This document shows positions 37,086 through 46,775 of a stretch of DNA of 64,000 nt, one piece after another. The notes under the pieces are model-generated. The model ran no database searches. It saw only the letters and a list, made by a program, of their open reading frames with translations, and was not told where the DNA came from. The position numbers and the translations under genes are program-made. Source of the DNA: Kordiimonas lipolytica. Lineage in GTDB: Bacteria > Pseudomonadota > Alphaproteobacteria > Sphingomonadales > Kordiimonadaceae. The stretch covers positions 62,001 to 126,000 of the forward strand of contig NZ_LRUB01000006.1 of the NCBI RefSeq assembly GCF_001550065.1. The letters run 5' to 3'. Position 1 is the first letter of the stretch. Every line of letters starts with the position of its first letter.

Positions 37086-37844
37086 ATGGCAAACGGCAAG
37101 ACAGCAGCCCGCGAATTTCCATGGCTGACAGAAAAAGACGTCGCCCACCGGGGCCTGCATAAGCCAGGCACAGTGGCGGAGGAAAACACCATCGCTGCAG
37201 TCTCTGACGCGGTGCATGCGGGCTATGGCGTTGAAATCGACGTACGCGCCACCGCAGACGATATTGTCGTTGTATTTCATGATGATACACTTGAACGCAT
37301 GACAGACGGCCAAGGGGCCGTTGGCATGTGGGGCTTCCAGCAGCTGAAGAAATTCACTGTGGGTAAAAGCGGCAAGCCGATCCCAAGCCTGCCGGATGTA
37401 ATGGATGCGATCGACGGCCAAGTGCCACTTTTTATCGAGATCAAATCCCATCCTAAAATGGACATCCAGAAACTGTGTGCCGGCGTTCGCCACTCCTTTG
37501 AAGGCTATCAGGGGCCGGTGGCCGTGATGTCATTCGACCCGCGAATCGTACTGTGGTTCAAAACCTATATGCCGAAATACGCCCGCGGCCTGGTCGTTGG
37601 CCGTGAAGTGCTGCTGGGTGTCAGAAAGCGTCTCGGGCTTCAGCTGGCTGTCCATAAATGCAAGCCTGACTTCCTGGCCTGCGACATCAACCTGCTGCCC
37701 AACACCTATTGCACCAAATGGCGCGAAAAGGGCAAGCCGCTCCTGACCTGGACAGTAAGGGACAAACAGCTCGAGGCCGTTGGCCGCCAGCATGCCGACG
37801 CCCTGATCTTTGAAGCCCCTGCCGTGGTGGGCGAGGACTTTTAG
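37086..37844 (+). CDS. Glycerophosphodiester phosphodiesterase family protein
   Basis: A 252-residue TIM-barrel phosphodiesterase that would release glycerol-3-phosphate from deacylated phospholipids. The catalytic signatures are VAHRGLHKPGTVAEENT, YGVEIDVRATADD and VVFHDDTLERMT. LFIEIKSH follows, with the metal-binding Glu and Lys. There is no signal peptide, so it works in the cytoplasm. It begins one base after the RidA stop. Confidence 0.9.
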   Translation: MANGKTAAREFPWLTEKDVAHRGLHKPGTVAEENTIAAVSDAVHAGYGVEIDVRATADDIVVVFHDDTLERMTDGQGAVGMWGFQQLKKFTVGKSGKPIPSLPDVMDAIDGQVPLFIEIKSHPKMDIQKLCAGVRHSFEGYQGPVAVMSFDPRIVLWFKTYMPKYARGLVVGREVLLGVRKRLGLQLAVHKCKPDFLACDINLLPNTYCTKWREKGKPLLTWTVRDKQLEAVGRQHADALIFEAPAVVGEDF

Positions 37845-37846
37845 GC

Positions 37847-38995
37847 ATGCCGGACGGCAGCCAAATCAAGGCGTCCTTCGCAAATTCCATCAGTGATATC
37901 GGGCGCGAAGCATGGGATGCCTGCGCCGGGCACAGCAACCCTTTCATAGGATTCGATTTCCTTCAGGCGCTTGAGGAAAGCGGCTGCGCCTCGGCGGACA
38001 CTGGCTGGCAACCGTTCCATGCCCGGATCGACCTTGATGGTATGGATCGCCCGTTGGCCGTGATGCCGCTTTATATGAAAAGCCATTCCTATGGCGAATA
38101 TGTGTTCGACCATGCTTGGGCCCAGGCCTATGAACGGGCGGGCGGCCAATATTACCCGAAGCTGCAATCTTCCGTGCCCTTTGTGCCTGCCACCGGTCCG
38201 CGCCTGCTGTCCCGCGCGGATGATATGGGGCGCATATCCCTTCTTGAAGCCGCGCAGGGCCTGACGGACCAGCTGGGGCTTTCCTCCCTGCACCTGACGT
38301 TCCTGCCCGAAGACGAAGCACAGCTCGCGGGTGCGAACGGCTATCTGATCAGGAACGATCAGCAATTCCACTGGCGCAACCGGGACTTCCGGGATTTTGA
38401 AGATTTCCTTGAAGCCCTGTCGTCAAGGAAACGCAAGCAGATCAGGAAAGAACGCCGCACGGTTGCGGATAGCGGTATCCAGATCGAGCTGCTGACAGGC
38501 GGCGACATCCAGGAGCATCACTGGGACCATTTCTATCGCTGCTACATCGATACCGGCGCGCGCAAATGGGGCCAGCCCTATCTGAACCGCGAGTTCTTCT
38601 CGCTCATTGGCGAGCGCATGGCGGACCGCATCCTGCTGGTGCACTGCAGCCTTGATGGCCGCCCGGTTGCCTCCGCGCTCAATTTCATTGGTGGGAACAC
38701 GCTTTACGGCCGTCACTGGGGCTGCGTGGAAGACCACGCCTGCCTGCATTTCGAAGCCTGCTACTACCAAGCCATTGAGTTCGCCATCAACCGCGGCCTG
38801 ACGTTTGTTGAGGCAGGTGCCCAGGGCCCGCACAAGCTGGCGCGCGGCTATGAGCCCGTGAAGACCTACAGCGCGCATTATCTGCGCGACCCCGGCTTTC
38901 ACCGCGCCGTTGCTCAGTATCTGGCCGAGGAACGCGAGGCGGTCGCAGGCGACATCGCCTATTATGGCGAACACTCGCCGTTCAGGAAGGATTAG
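37847..38995 (+). CDS. FemAB/GNAT-like protein (DUF482 type)
   Basis: A 382-residue protein of the peptidogalycan biosynthesis/recognition group with a double GNAT-like fold. The hallmarks are PFIGFDFLQALEESG near the N-terminus, SSVPFVPATGPRLL, the Lys/Arg stretch SSRKRKQIRKERR, and EAGAQGPHKLARGYEP towards the C-terminus. Its acceptor substrate is unknown. It starts two bases after the preceding stop and overlaps the convergent acetyltransferase gene by four bases. Confidence 0.86.
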   Translation: MPDGSQIKASFANSISDIGREAWDACAGHSNPFIGFDFLQALEESGCASADTGWQPFHARIDLDGMDRPLAVMPLYMKSHSYGEYVFDHAWAQAYERAGGQYYPKLQSSVPFVPATGPRLLSRADDMGRISLLEAAQGLTDQLGLSSLHLTFLPEDEAQLAGANGYLIRNDQQFHWRNRDFRDFEDFLEALSSRKRKQIRKERRTVADSGIQIELLTGGDIQEHHWDHFYRCYIDTGARKWGQPYLNREFFSLIGERMADRILLVHCSLDGRPVASALNFIGGNTLYGRHWGCVEDHACLHFEACYYQAIEFAINRGLTFVEAGAQGPHKLARGYEPVKTYSAHYLRDPGFHRAVAQYLAEEREAVAGDIAYYGEHSPFRKD

Positions 38996-39531
38996 CGCAT
39001 ATCCTCCGCTCCAATGCGGTAGAGGACGTGCGGACGGATGGGGTGGCCCTCTTCGATCATCGGGTGGTCGAAATCACCTCCCTGATCCCGCGTCATGCCG
39101 ATCTTTTCCATCACCCGCATGGACGGGCCGTTTACTTTGGCGGTGAAGGCCACCACTTCAGGCGCCTGCAGTTTGGAAAATGCAAAGGCCAGGCACGCCC
39201 GCGCACCTTCAGGGGCCAGCCCCTGCCCCCATGCATTTGCTGCCAGCCGCCAGCCGATCTCGATGCCGTCACCGATGCCGTAATAGTCCGGCACGTCCTG
39301 AATGCCGATAAAGCCGATGAACTGGCCACTATCGCGCTTTTCAGTGGCCCAGAAGCAATAGCCGACTTCCGCCTGCGCCTTCATCTGGCGGTCAATCGTG
39401 GCGTCGCTTTGTGCGCGGGTTTGCACGCTGGGGAAATAGCGCATCACATCCGCGTCGGCGTTCAAGGCTGCGAAGGGTTCACGGTCTTCCTCTCGCCACG
39501 GGCGCAGGATCAGGCGGTCGGTCACAAGCAC
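38992..39531 (-). CDS. RimJ/RimL-type GNAT acetyltransferase
   Basis: A 179-residue acetyltransferase. TDRLILRPWREEDREP at the N-terminus, IEIGWRLAANAWGQGLAPEGA in the middle, and SMRVMEKIGM at the end are typical of this subfamily. Targets are usually protein N-termini or small amines. It is a single gene, convergent with the FemAB-like gene. Confidence 0.88.
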   Translation of the reverse strand: MLVTDRLILRPWREEDREPFAALNADADVMRYFPSVQTRAQSDATIDRQMKAQAEVGYCFWATEKRDSGQFIGFIGIQDVPDYYGIGDGIEIGWRLAANAWGQGLAPEGARACLAFAFSKLQAPEVVAFTAKVNGPSMRVMEKIGMTRDQGGDFDHPMIEEGHPIRPHVLYRIGAEDMR

Positions 39532-39593
39532 GGCATTTCCCCAAATAGTGCATGAAAAGGGCGCGGGTTATAGCGCGGGCAGACACAGTGATC

Positions 39594-39630
39594 AAGAAAA
39601 AAGCCAGCAACCGCGGGGCTACTGGCTTTT
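39594..39630 (-). terminator. Terminator of clpA
   Basis: On the minus strand aaagccag and ctggcttt arms surround a short GC-rich loop, followed by tttttctt. It lies 23 bases past the clpA stop. Confidence 0.75.
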
Positions 39631-39652
39631 GTGTATCTGGGCTTGATGGCCG

Positions 39653-42034
39653 CTATTTCACTGGCACCGGCGGCTTGCCTTCCTTGCGGGTTGCTGGCAC
39701 GCCGGATTTGGCTTTCTTTTTCTTCGGTGCCTTAGGCTTGGCGGCAGGCGGGGCATGCGGTGTGATCTCGAAGGCGATTTCCTTGTCTTTCACCTTCACA
39801 ACCACTTCGCCGCCCTTGGCGAGCTTGCCGAACAGCAGTTCGTCCGCCAGCGGCGTCTTGATATGCTCCTGGATCACGCGGGCGAGCGGGCGGGCGCCAT
39901 AGTGGCGGTCATACCCCTTGTCAGAAAGCCAAGCCTTGGCTTCTTCCGTGAGGCTGATCTCGACATTCCGCTCCGCAAGCTGAAGCTCCAGCTGCAGTAC
40001 GAATTTCTCAACCACGCGGGATACCACCTCAGGCGGCAGGAAGTCGAACGCGATGGTGGCGTCCAGACGGTTCCTGAATTCGGGGCTGAACATCTTCTTG
40101 ATCGCGTCGTCGGAGGCTGTCTCGTCCGTTTCGCGGCCGAAACCGATCGCGGATTTCGAAAGCTCTGCCGCGCCCGCGTTCGTGGTCATGATCAGGATCA
40201 CATTGCGGAAATCGATCTTCTTGCCGTTATGGTCTGTGAGCGTGCCGTTATCCATAACCTGCAGAAGCACGTTAAAGAGGTCCGGGTGCGCTTTTTCGAT
40301 CTCGTCCAGAAGGAGCACACAGTGCGGGTGCTGGTCAACCGCGTCGGTCAGCAGACCGCCCTGGTCAAAGCCCACATAGCCCGGAGGCGCGCCGATCAGG
40401 CGGCTGATCGAATGGCGTTCCATATATTCGGACATATCGAAGCGGTGCAGTTCCACACCCAAAAGGCTGGACAGCTGGCGCGCAACCTCGGTCTTGCCCA
40501 CGCCGGTGGGGCCAGAGAAGAGATAAGAGCCGATCGGCTTGTTGGGTTCGCGAAGTCCCGCGCGCGACAGCTTGATCGACGCAGACAGGGCCTCGATCGC
40601 CTTGTCCTGGCCGAATACCACACGCTTCAGGTCTTTTTGCAGCGTTTCCATCACGCGGCTTTCGTCGCGCGATACGGATTTGGGCGGGATGCGCGCGATC
40701 TTGGCGACCACGGCTTCCACATCCTTCACGCCAACGGTTTTCTTGCGCTTTGATGGCGGCAGCAGCATCTGGGCCGCGCCGGTTTCATCGATCACGTCGA
40801 TGGCCTTATCCGGCAGTTTGCGGTCACTGATATAGCGGTCCGACAGCTCAACAGCCGTCTTGATGGCTTCCGCCGTGAAACGCACCTGGTGGTGGTCCTC
40901 GAAATAAGGCTTCAGGCCCTTAAGGATCTTGATCGTGTCCTCAACCGTTGGCTCGTTCACATCGATCTTTTGGAACCGGCGCAGAAGCGCGCGGTCTTTT
41001 TCAAAGTGGCTGCGGAATTCCTTATAGGTGGTGGAGCCCATGCAGCGGATCGAGCCGCTTGCCAGCGCAGGCTTCAGAAGGTTCGAGGCATCCATGGCGC
41101 CGCCAGATGTGGCCCCTGCCCCGATCACCGTGTGAATTTCGTCAATGAACAGGACCGAGCCTTCAGTGGCCTCAAGTTCCTTCACCACCGCCTTGAGGCG
41201 TTCTTCAAAGTCACCGCGGTAGCGCGTGCCGGCCAGAAGCGCGCCCATATCCAGCGCGAAGATGGTGGCGCCTTCAAGCACTTCAGGCACATCATGCTCG
41301 ACAATGCGGCGCGCAAGGCCTTCCGCGATGGCGGTTTTGCCCACGCCCGGGTCACCCACCAGCAGCGGGTTGTTCTTGGACCGTCGGCACAGGATCTGGA
41401 CCGCGCGCTCAAGCTCGGCATCGCGGCCGATGAGCGGGTCGATCTTGCCGTCGCGGGCTTTCTGGTTCAGGTCCACGCAGTAAGCCGCAAGGGCTGTATC
41501 GGCTTTCTCGGCCTTTGCTGCGGGCTCTGCCTGCACGGTTTCTTCTTCGTCCTCAGCCGCACCACGCACCCGGCGTTCTTCACCGAACTCGGGCACCTTG
41601 GCAATGCCGTGGGAAATATAGCTGACAGCATCAAGGCGCGTCATGTCCTGGCTTTGCAGGAAGTAGACAGCGTGGCTTTCCCGCTCGGAGAACAGGGCAA
41701 CCAGAAGGTTCGCACCGGTCATTTCCTCGCGGCCAGAGCTTTGGACGTGAAGGAGCGCCCGCTGCACCACGCGCTGGAAGCCTGCCGTTGGCGTGGCCTC
41801 AAGCCCGTCGGAATCAACTTTCAGGTTTTCCATGTCGTCATCGAGATACTCGATGATCTGGCCCCTAAGCACGTCGATATCCACGTCGCAGGCCTTCAGG
41901 ACCGCAACAGCTTCAGGATCGTCCAGAAGCGCCAGAAGGAGATGCTCAAGCGTGGCATACTCGTGGCTACGCTCGTTTGCTTCCTTGAGCGCTCTGTGAA
42001 GGGTCTCTTCAAGATGTGGGGAAAAACTGGGCAC
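39653..42034 (-). CDS. clpA: ATP-dependent Clp protease ATP-binding subunit ClpA
   Basis: The unfoldase that feeds substrates to ClpP and, with ClpS, degrades N-degron proteins. The 793-residue protein has the N-terminal repeat domain (LEETLHRALKEAN ... ATLEHLLLALL), a first AAA+ module with GDPGVGKTAIAEG, a second with GPTGVGKTEVARQ, and the ClpP-contact loop region. The C-terminus carries a Lys/Pro/Ala-rich tail. The start is GTG at 42034, with aagga eight bases upstream. clpS lies 56 bases upstream. Confidence 0.96.
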   Translation of the reverse strand: MPSFSPHLEETLHRALKEANERSHEYATLEHLLLALLDDPEAVAVLKACDVDIDVLRGQIIEYLDDDMENLKVDSDGLEATPTAGFQRVVQRALLHVQSSGREEMTGANLLVALFSERESHAVYFLQSQDMTRLDAVSYISHGIAKVPEFGEERRVRGAAEDEEETVQAEPAAKAEKADTALAAYCVDLNQKARDGKIDPLIGRDAELERAVQILCRRSKNNPLLVGDPGVGKTAIAEGLARRIVEHDVPEVLEGATIFALDMGALLAGTRYRGDFEERLKAVVKELEATEGSVLFIDEIHTVIGAGATSGGAMDASNLLKPALASGSIRCMGSTTYKEFRSHFEKDRALLRRFQKIDVNEPTVEDTIKILKGLKPYFEDHHQVRFTAEAIKTAVELSDRYISDRKLPDKAIDVIDETGAAQMLLPPSKRKKTVGVKDVEAVVAKIARIPPKSVSRDESRVMETLQKDLKRVVFGQDKAIEALSASIKLSRAGLREPNKPIGSYLFSGPTGVGKTEVARQLSSLLGVELHRFDMSEYMERHSISRLIGAPPGYVGFDQGGLLTDAVDQHPHCVLLLDEIEKAHPDLFNVLLQVMDNGTLTDHNGKKIDFRNVILIMTTNAGAAELSKSAIGFGRETDETASDDAIKKMFSPEFRNRLDATIAFDFLPPEVVSRVVEKFVLQLELQLAERNVEISLTEEAKAWLSDKGYDRHYGARPLARVIQEHIKTPLADELLFGKLAKGGEVVVKVKDKEIAFEITPHAPPAAKPKAPKKKKAKSGVPATRKEGKPPVPVK

Positions 42035-42090
42035 TCTTTTTATCCTTCAGCTGTCGGCACCATTTGATAAAGCAAACGGCGCGGGGGAAC

Positions 42091-42417
42091 TCATTCTTTC
42101 TCAAGCGTACATTGTAGCGGGTGGTCATTCTGGCGCGCGAAACTAAGCACTTGATTTACCTTGGTTTCGGCAACCTCATAGGTGAATACGCCACACACGC
42201 CCACACCCTTCTGGTGAACATGCAGCATGACCTCGGTTGCTTCCTCGATCGTCATGCGGAAAAAGCGTTGCAGTATGTGCACCACAAATTCCATTGGGGT
42301 GTAATCGTCATTCAGAAGCAGGACTTTATACATGGACGGCTTTTTGGTTTTGGCCTCTGTCCGGGTCAATACACCCGTGTCGCCACCGTCATTTCCGTCT
42401 TTACGCTTGTCAGGCAT
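42091..42417 (-). CDS. clpS: ATP-dependent Clp protease adaptor ClpS
   Basis: A 108-residue adaptor that delivers N-end-rule substrates to ClpA. The first 30 residues are a flexible polar extension. The folded core has [16 protein letters not shown] with the substrate-pocket residues, then [24 protein letters not shown] ggagg lies four bases before the ATG. Confidence 0.96.
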   Translation of the reverse strand: MPDKRKDGNDGGDTGVLTRTEAKTKKPSMYKVLLLNDDYTPMEFVVHILQRFFRMTIEEATEVMLHVHQKGVGVCGVFTYEVAETKVNQVLSFARQNDHPLQCTLEKE

Positions 42418-42723
42418 CGGTCCTCCGTCAATCCATACCTACATAATGTAGTATATCTGACGCCCACTACAAATACTCCGTCGGTACTTTTTTCGTCACC
42501 ATTAAGTGATGAACGATTTTGGACCCGGTTGTATTCCCTTCAGCGTGGGGCAAAAGGGTAAAGATGCGGTGAAAAAAAGCGACTTTGTTGTTAAGAAGTT
42601 GGCAAAGAATGTGACACCTTCCCCATCTGCCGCGTACCAGGGTCTACCCGTCGCAGAAGTCTTCGTCCAGACCGGCCGGACGCTATTGTGGCTTCAAGAC
42701 TAATCCGATGGGGACATGACACG
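42418..42723. other. Intergenic region with only a doubtful short frame
   Basis: These 306 bases must contain the clpS promoter (minus) and that of the SnoaL-like gene (plus). A plus-strand frame of 65 codons runs from 42506 to 42703. It has no ribosome-binding site, no recognisable motif and a composition unlike its neighbours, so I do not call it a gene. No strong hairpin or repeat is visible. Confidence 0.5.
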
Positions 42724-43194
42724 ATGAAAACCAAAACTTTTGCCTACCTTACGGGTAGCGCCCTCGCCCTTATTGCAGCCTCAACCGCACATGCTGGCGA
42801 CGAAGCCCAGCACGCGCTTGAGGCGGCAAACCTTGAGAAAGCTATCTATTGCATGGACCTGCTGGAAAACAAGCTGGACGTGGACAAGGCAGCAGACGAA
42901 TGTTTTGGCGACCCCTATATCCAGCACCACCCGCGGCTCGAGGACGGGCGGGATTCCCTGATCGCGCTGTTTCGCGCGCGGGCCAAGCGGTATCCTGAGT
43001 ATTCCGCCCGCATCGTGCGTTCAGCCGCCAGCGGTGACCTTGTGTGGCTGCATATGCACGTGAAGCGCTCGCCAGAGGAACGTGGCGGCGCCGTGGTGAA
43101 CATTTTCCGCATGAAAGACGGCAAGATGGTGGAACACTGGGGCGTGGCCATGCCGGTGCCGGAGACATCCAAAAACGACAACGGCATGTTTTAG
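42724..43194 (+). CDS. Exported SnoaL/NTF2-like protein
   Basis: A 156-residue protein with a signal peptide (ALALIAASTAHA, cut after AHA). The mature part looks like the SnoaL group of the NTF2-like fold, with YIQHHPRLEDGRDSLIALF and FRMKDGKMVEHWGV. These small alpha+beta barrels can be enzymes or binding proteins; catalytic role unknown. ATG at 42724 gives the normal signal peptide. Confidence 0.8.
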   Translation: MKTKTFAYLTGSALALIAASTAHAGDEAQHALEAANLEKAIYCMDLLENKLDVDKAADECFGDPYIQHHPRLEDGRDSLIALFRARAKRYPEYSARIVRSAASGDLVWLHMHVKRSPEERGGAVVNIFRMKDGKMVEHWGVAMPVPETSKNDNGMF

Positions 43195-43264
43195 TTGCGA
43201 AGTTCTATGAGTATGGACTCGAAATCTAAATCTACGTTTTAAGCAATAGCGCTCTGACGACTAT

Positions 43265-43501
43265 TCATATTTTATTTCTCGGTGCGGCCAATAGCGCATT
43301 GTGCATTGGTTCAGGCACTTCACTTAGGGGATAACAGCCATTTGCCTTGATAGATTCTAGTAAACTATCGTCAAAGAATGGCGGCCTCAGCCACACTCCG
43401 ATATCAGGGTAGACCTCATGAATAGCCTTCTTTGAAGGCGCTATAAGGTATGTCCAAATTCCGCCCATCCCATAGTCATAGCCTACGAAGTATTCTTTCA
43501 T
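43265..43501 (-). CDS. Small orphan protein in an AT-rich patch
   Basis: A 78-residue protein starting MKEYFVGYDYGMGGIW, followed by YLIAPSKKAIHEVYPDIGVW and a C-terminal PFFDDSLLE stretch. It resembles small proteins of unknown function that I have seen scattered in many bacteria with the YDYGMGG start. The gene and its flanks (about 43195-43520) are visibly richer in A and T than neighbouring genes, which suggests recent acquisition. The ribosome-binding site is weak. Confidence 0.6.
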   Translation of the reverse strand: MKEYFVGYDYGMGGIWTYLIAPSKKAIHEVYPDIGVWLRPPFFDDSLLESIKANGCYPLSEVPEPMHNALLAAPRNKI

Positions 43502-43518
43502 GATGCGTCACTGCCACA

Positions 43519-44898
43519 TTAAAGGTCGCTTGGCGCGTCGACACCGGAGGCCTTAAGGGCTTCGACGAGAGCATGCTTGAGGCGGGCGAGGCCTGCCTCA
43601 GTGGATGCCTCGCAGCGTGCGACCAGCACAGCCTGCGTGTTCGAGGCGCGGAGGAGCCACCAACCGTCTGATGTTTGCACCCGCACGCCGTCAACGGTGG
43701 ACATATCAGCGCCTGCTTCTTCAAGCCGGGCCTTCACTTCCCTGACCACGTCGAACTTGCGCACGTCGTCACAGTCAAACCGCAGTTCCGGCGTGTTGAT
43801 GGCGGCCGGCAGGCCGTCCTTGAGCGCGGCCAGATCGCCCCCCTGCTTGGTGATGGCATTCAGGAACCGGATCCCGGCATAAAGCGCGTCATCATGGCCG
43901 TAGAATTTATGCTTGTAGAAAATATGGCCTGACATTTCGCCCGCGAGCGGCGCGTTCAGCTCAACCATCTTGTCCTTGATCAGGCTGTGGCCGGTTTTCC
44001 ACATCACGGGCTCACCGCCGAGCTCCTTGATGCGGTCAAACAGCGCCTGGCTGGCCTTGACGTCCGCGATGATCGGCGCGCCCGGCACTTCCCTCAAGAG
44101 GTCACCCGCCATGATGGCCAGCATCTGGTCACCCCACACCACGCGACCGTGGGCGTCGATGGCGCCGATGCGGTCACCGTCACCGTCGAAACTAAGGCCC
44201 ATGTCTGCGCCGTGTTTTGCAACAGCAGCCTTGAGCTGTTCAAGGTTGGCTTCCACAGTCGGGTCCGCATGATGGTTCGGGAAAGTGCCGTCCACTTCCG
44301 CGTTGATCACGATATGCTTGCCCGGCAGGCGCTTCACCAGCGCCTCGACCGCAGGGCCGAGCGAGCCATTGGCTGGGTCCCACACAATGGTGAAGGCCTT
44401 CATGTCCACATCACGCATCAGGCGGTCGATATAGCGGTCGAACACGTCCTCTTCCCGGATGCTGCCTTCACCCACCTCATAGTCGCCCGCATTCGCGGTT
44501 TTGCCGATGGCCTGGATGGCCTCGCCGAAGCAGGGCTTCTTGCCCATCATCATCTTGAAGCCGTTATAGTTGGCCGGATTGTGGGAGCCGGTGATCATGA
44601 TGCCGCCGTCTGTATCGAGCTCGAACACGCTGAAATAAAGCATCGGCGTGCCCGCGAGGCCGATGTTGATCACCTCAAGGCCGGTGGATGCCAGCCCCGC
44701 CATCAGGTTTTCCGCCATCTTCGGGGAGGACACCCGACCGTCATAGCCCACACACACGCGGCTGCCGCCAGCGCGTTTCACATGCGTGCCATATGCCTGC
44801 CCAAGCGCTTTCGCGTCTTCATAATGCAGCGTCTCGTCAACGATGCCGCGGACATCATATTCGCGCAAAACGGTGTGATGGAAAGAGTGGCCTGCCAT
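43519..44898 (-). CDS. Phosphomannomutase/phosphoglucomutase
   Basis: A 459-residue alpha-D-phosphohexomutase of the AlgC/PgmG type that interconverts the 1- and 6-phosphates of mannose or glucose for exopolysaccharide and LPS precursors. The four domain signatures are present: the phosphoserine loop TGSHNPANYNG, the Mg site SFDGDGDRIG, the sugar-specificity loop GEMSGHIFYKH, and the phosphate site LLRASNTQAV. It stands alone with no sugar-nucleotide genes nearby. Confidence 0.93.
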   Translation of the reverse strand: MAGHSFHHTVLREYDVRGIVDETLHYEDAKALGQAYGTHVKRAGGSRVCVGYDGRVSSPKMAENLMAGLASTGLEVINIGLAGTPMLYFSVFELDTDGGIMITGSHNPANYNGFKMMMGKKPCFGEAIQAIGKTANAGDYEVGEGSIREEDVFDRYIDRLMRDVDMKAFTIVWDPANGSLGPAVEALVKRLPGKHIVINAEVDGTFPNHHADPTVEANLEQLKAAVAKHGADMGLSFDGDGDRIGAIDAHGRVVWGDQMLAIMAGDLLREVPGAPIIADVKASQALFDRIKELGGEPVMWKTGHSLIKDKMVELNAPLAGEMSGHIFYKHKFYGHDDALYAGIRFLNAITKQGGDLAALKDGLPAAINTPELRFDCDDVRKFDVVREVKARLEEAGADMSTVDGVRVQTSDGWWLLRASNTQAVLVARCEASTEAGLARLKHALVEALKASGVDAPSDL

Positions 44899-45090
44899 GA
44901 AAATACCTTTGGATAAATGGAGAAATTTTGACCAAAGTGTCAGCGGCGGCGCTTGCCGTCAATATGGAAATCCTGCGATATCGTTTCGGGTGGGCTGCGC
45001 GGCAACCTGCCGCATTTAACGGTTTTTAAACGCCGCTATAGTAAAAGCACATTTGCACGAAGGGGCCGATAGCCAATGGAAGGGGCTGTC

Positions 45091-45273
45091 ATGACCCAAA
45101 AATTGAAATGCGGCGACACCGAATGGTGCGACCAGTGCGCCCAAAAGCAGGAAACTGTGGGGGGCCCAGAGCACCTGACAATGAATGCTCTCGGCCGGTG
45201 TGACTTCTATCGCAGCAAAAATGAACAGGGGCGCCCAAACCCCATAGGTTCAGACGCCCCGATAAATACCTAG
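45091..45273 (+). CDS. Possible small Cys-rich protein
   Basis: A frame of 60 codons starting MTQKLKCGDTEW, with four Cys in all (a CxxC pair near residue 12 and two others) that could bind a metal. aagggg lies five bases before the ATG; a start at 45076 is also possible. A hairpin with arms ggggcg and cgcccc (45228-45260) overlaps its 3' part and may instead serve the convergent STAS gene. I am unsure it is expressed. Confidence 0.35.
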   Translation: MTQKLKCGDTEWCDQCAQKQETVGGPEHLTMNALGRCDFYRSKNEQGRPNPIGSDAPINT

Positions 45274-45289
45274 AAAGCCTCAGCCGCCC

Positions 45290-45595
45290 TTAAACGAAGG
45301 GAATCAAGGCGTGGAACTGAGAAATTTTCATGATGTCGGCCACGTGGCCGCTCGTGGGGGCCTTCATCGCGATGCTTTTGCCTTCCTTTTCTGCGATCGC
45401 TTTGGCGCGCAGCAGCAGGCCAAGCCCCGCTGAATCAAGGAATTCAAGCGGCGTAATGTCGAGCAGCCATTCAGCGCCGGACTCTTCCGCCAAATCCTTT
45501 AGCATGACCCTGAAGGTGCCCTGGTCATCAAAGGTCAGGCGCCCGCTCATGGCAATTGTTGTCTTGTTGCCGGATGTGGTGATCTTATGGTCCAT
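45290..45595 (-). CDS. STAS-domain protein (anti-sigma-factor-antagonist type)
   Basis: A 101-residue single STAS domain. It has FLDSAGLGLLLRA, where the Ser is the usual site phosphorylated by an RsbW/SpoIIAB-type kinase in partner switching. It is the last gene of a run PAS, chemoreceptor, STAS, with 20 bases to the chemoreceptor gene. An RsbW-type ATPase is encoded about 1.8 kb upstream on the same strand. Confidence 0.87.
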   Translation of the reverse strand: MDHKITTSGNKTTIAMSGRLTFDDQGTFRVMLKDLAEESGAEWLLDITPLEFLDSAGLGLLLRAKAIAEKEGKSIAMKAPTSGHVADIMKISQFHALIPFV

Positions 45596-45615
45596 TTCCT
45601 AGCCTGCCTTTCTGA

Positions 45616-46755
45616 TCAGCTATTCACAATGCGGACGAAGTCGCCCATCGCGTCAGATAGTTTAAAGAGTGGTTCGTCGATCTCATCGGATGACCAGATC
45701 ACCTGGATAGACGATGAGTATGAAGACGCAGCTGTCTGAACCAGTTTGGTAACATTTTCAGACACGATCTCGATGTCATCCCGCAGCCGCCCCACCTGCT
45801 CCCCGATTTCGCCGGTTGCCGCGTCCTGCTCTTCGACCGCTGCGGAAATACCTGCGCTGATCTCGCTCAGTTCCTGCGTGATTTTCTTGATGCTGGCAAT
45901 CGCGTCCACACTTTCGGACGTGGTCTGCTGAATGTGGTGAACCTGGTTGGTAATATTCTCGGTCGCCGCCGATGTCTGGTTCGCCAGGCTTTTCACTTCG
46001 CTTGCCACGACCGCAAACCCTTTGCCTGCTTCGCCAGCCCGCGCGGCCTCAATGGTCGCATTTAGCGCCAGCAGGTTGGTTTGGCTGGAAATCTTGGTGA
46101 TAAGGTCAACCACGGAACTGATGGCCTTTGCCGCCTCTTCCAGCGACAAGATCTTCTCCGCCGCCAACTCGGTTTCGGACAAAGATTTGGCCGCACAGTC
46201 CGCCGACATGGTAATCTGGCGGGCGATTTCCTGCGAAGAGGCCCTCATCTGCTCAGTCGCAGCGGCGACCCCGTTGGTGTTCTCCAGCGTCCGCGTGGCA
46301 GCGCGGGACACCTCAATCGTGTTCGAAGAGTTTTCCTCTGTACGTTTGATCGAATCGTGCGCAGCGTCCTGAATTTCATTCTTCTTGTCGGCCACATCTT
46401 CAACCAGCGAGTCCACCAGCGAAATCAGCGAGGTTGACTGGCTGTGGATGGCGCCCATGTTTTCGATCGACGCGTTGATATCCCTTGCCGCATGCAGGAA
46501 GACGCCGGGCATGCCGGGTTCAAGGATCTTCCGGTAATAGCGGTGTTCCTTGACCGCCTGCATCGCCGCCTTTGCTTCACGAACGAAGGCGTCGTTGCGG
46601 TCAATAATTCGGTTGATTGCATTGAAAAGAGGTCTGAGTTCGCCGTCCTCCTGAAGGTTCAGGATACGCGCCTCAAAATCGCCGCCTGCCACTGCCTGGC
46701 ATACATCTATCGCCTTCTGGATCGATGCATCGAGGTTTACTGATTGTTCCGTCAT
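45616..46755 (-). CDS. Soluble methyl-accepting chemotaxis protein
   Basis: A 379-residue receptor without membrane segments. The N-terminal 100 residues contain [11 protein letters not shown] and a REAKAAM ... [15 protein letters not shown] segment seen in a group of alphaproteobacterial receptors. The long coiled coil follows, with the signalling tip [26 protein letters not shown]. There is no C-terminal pentapeptide for CheR/CheB. ATG at 46755 has agga upstream. It lies between the PAS and STAS genes, so it may receive signals from the PAS protein. Confidence 0.9.
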   Translation of the reverse strand: MTEQSVNLDASIQKAIDVCQAVAGGDFEARILNLQEDGELRPLFNAINRIIDRNDAFVREAKAAMQAVKEHRYYRKILEPGMPGVFLHAARDINASIENMGAIHSQSTSLISLVDSLVEDVADKKNEIQDAAHDSIKRTEENSSNTIEVSRAATRTLENTNGVAAATEQMRASSQEIARQITMSADCAAKSLSETELAAEKILSLEEAAKAISSVVDLITKISSQTNLLALNATIEAARAGEAGKGFAVVASEVKSLANQTSAATENITNQVHHIQQTTSESVDAIASIKKITQELSEISAGISAAVEEQDAATGEIGEQVGRLRDDIEIVSENVTKLVQTAASSYSSSIQVIWSSDEIDEPLFKLSDAMGDFVRIVNS

Positions 46756-46775
46756 CACCGGTTCCTACTCTGCCG

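Noticed and set aside
42506..42703. 65-codon frame upstream of the SnoaL-like gene
   Set aside because: It has no ribosome-binding site and no motif, and its protein composition looks random.
45016..45029. Possible CtrA site (ttaa, spacer, ttaa) upstream of the phosphomannomutase gene
   Set aside because: The spacer is six bases, not the seven of the CtrA consensus, and nothing else supports it.
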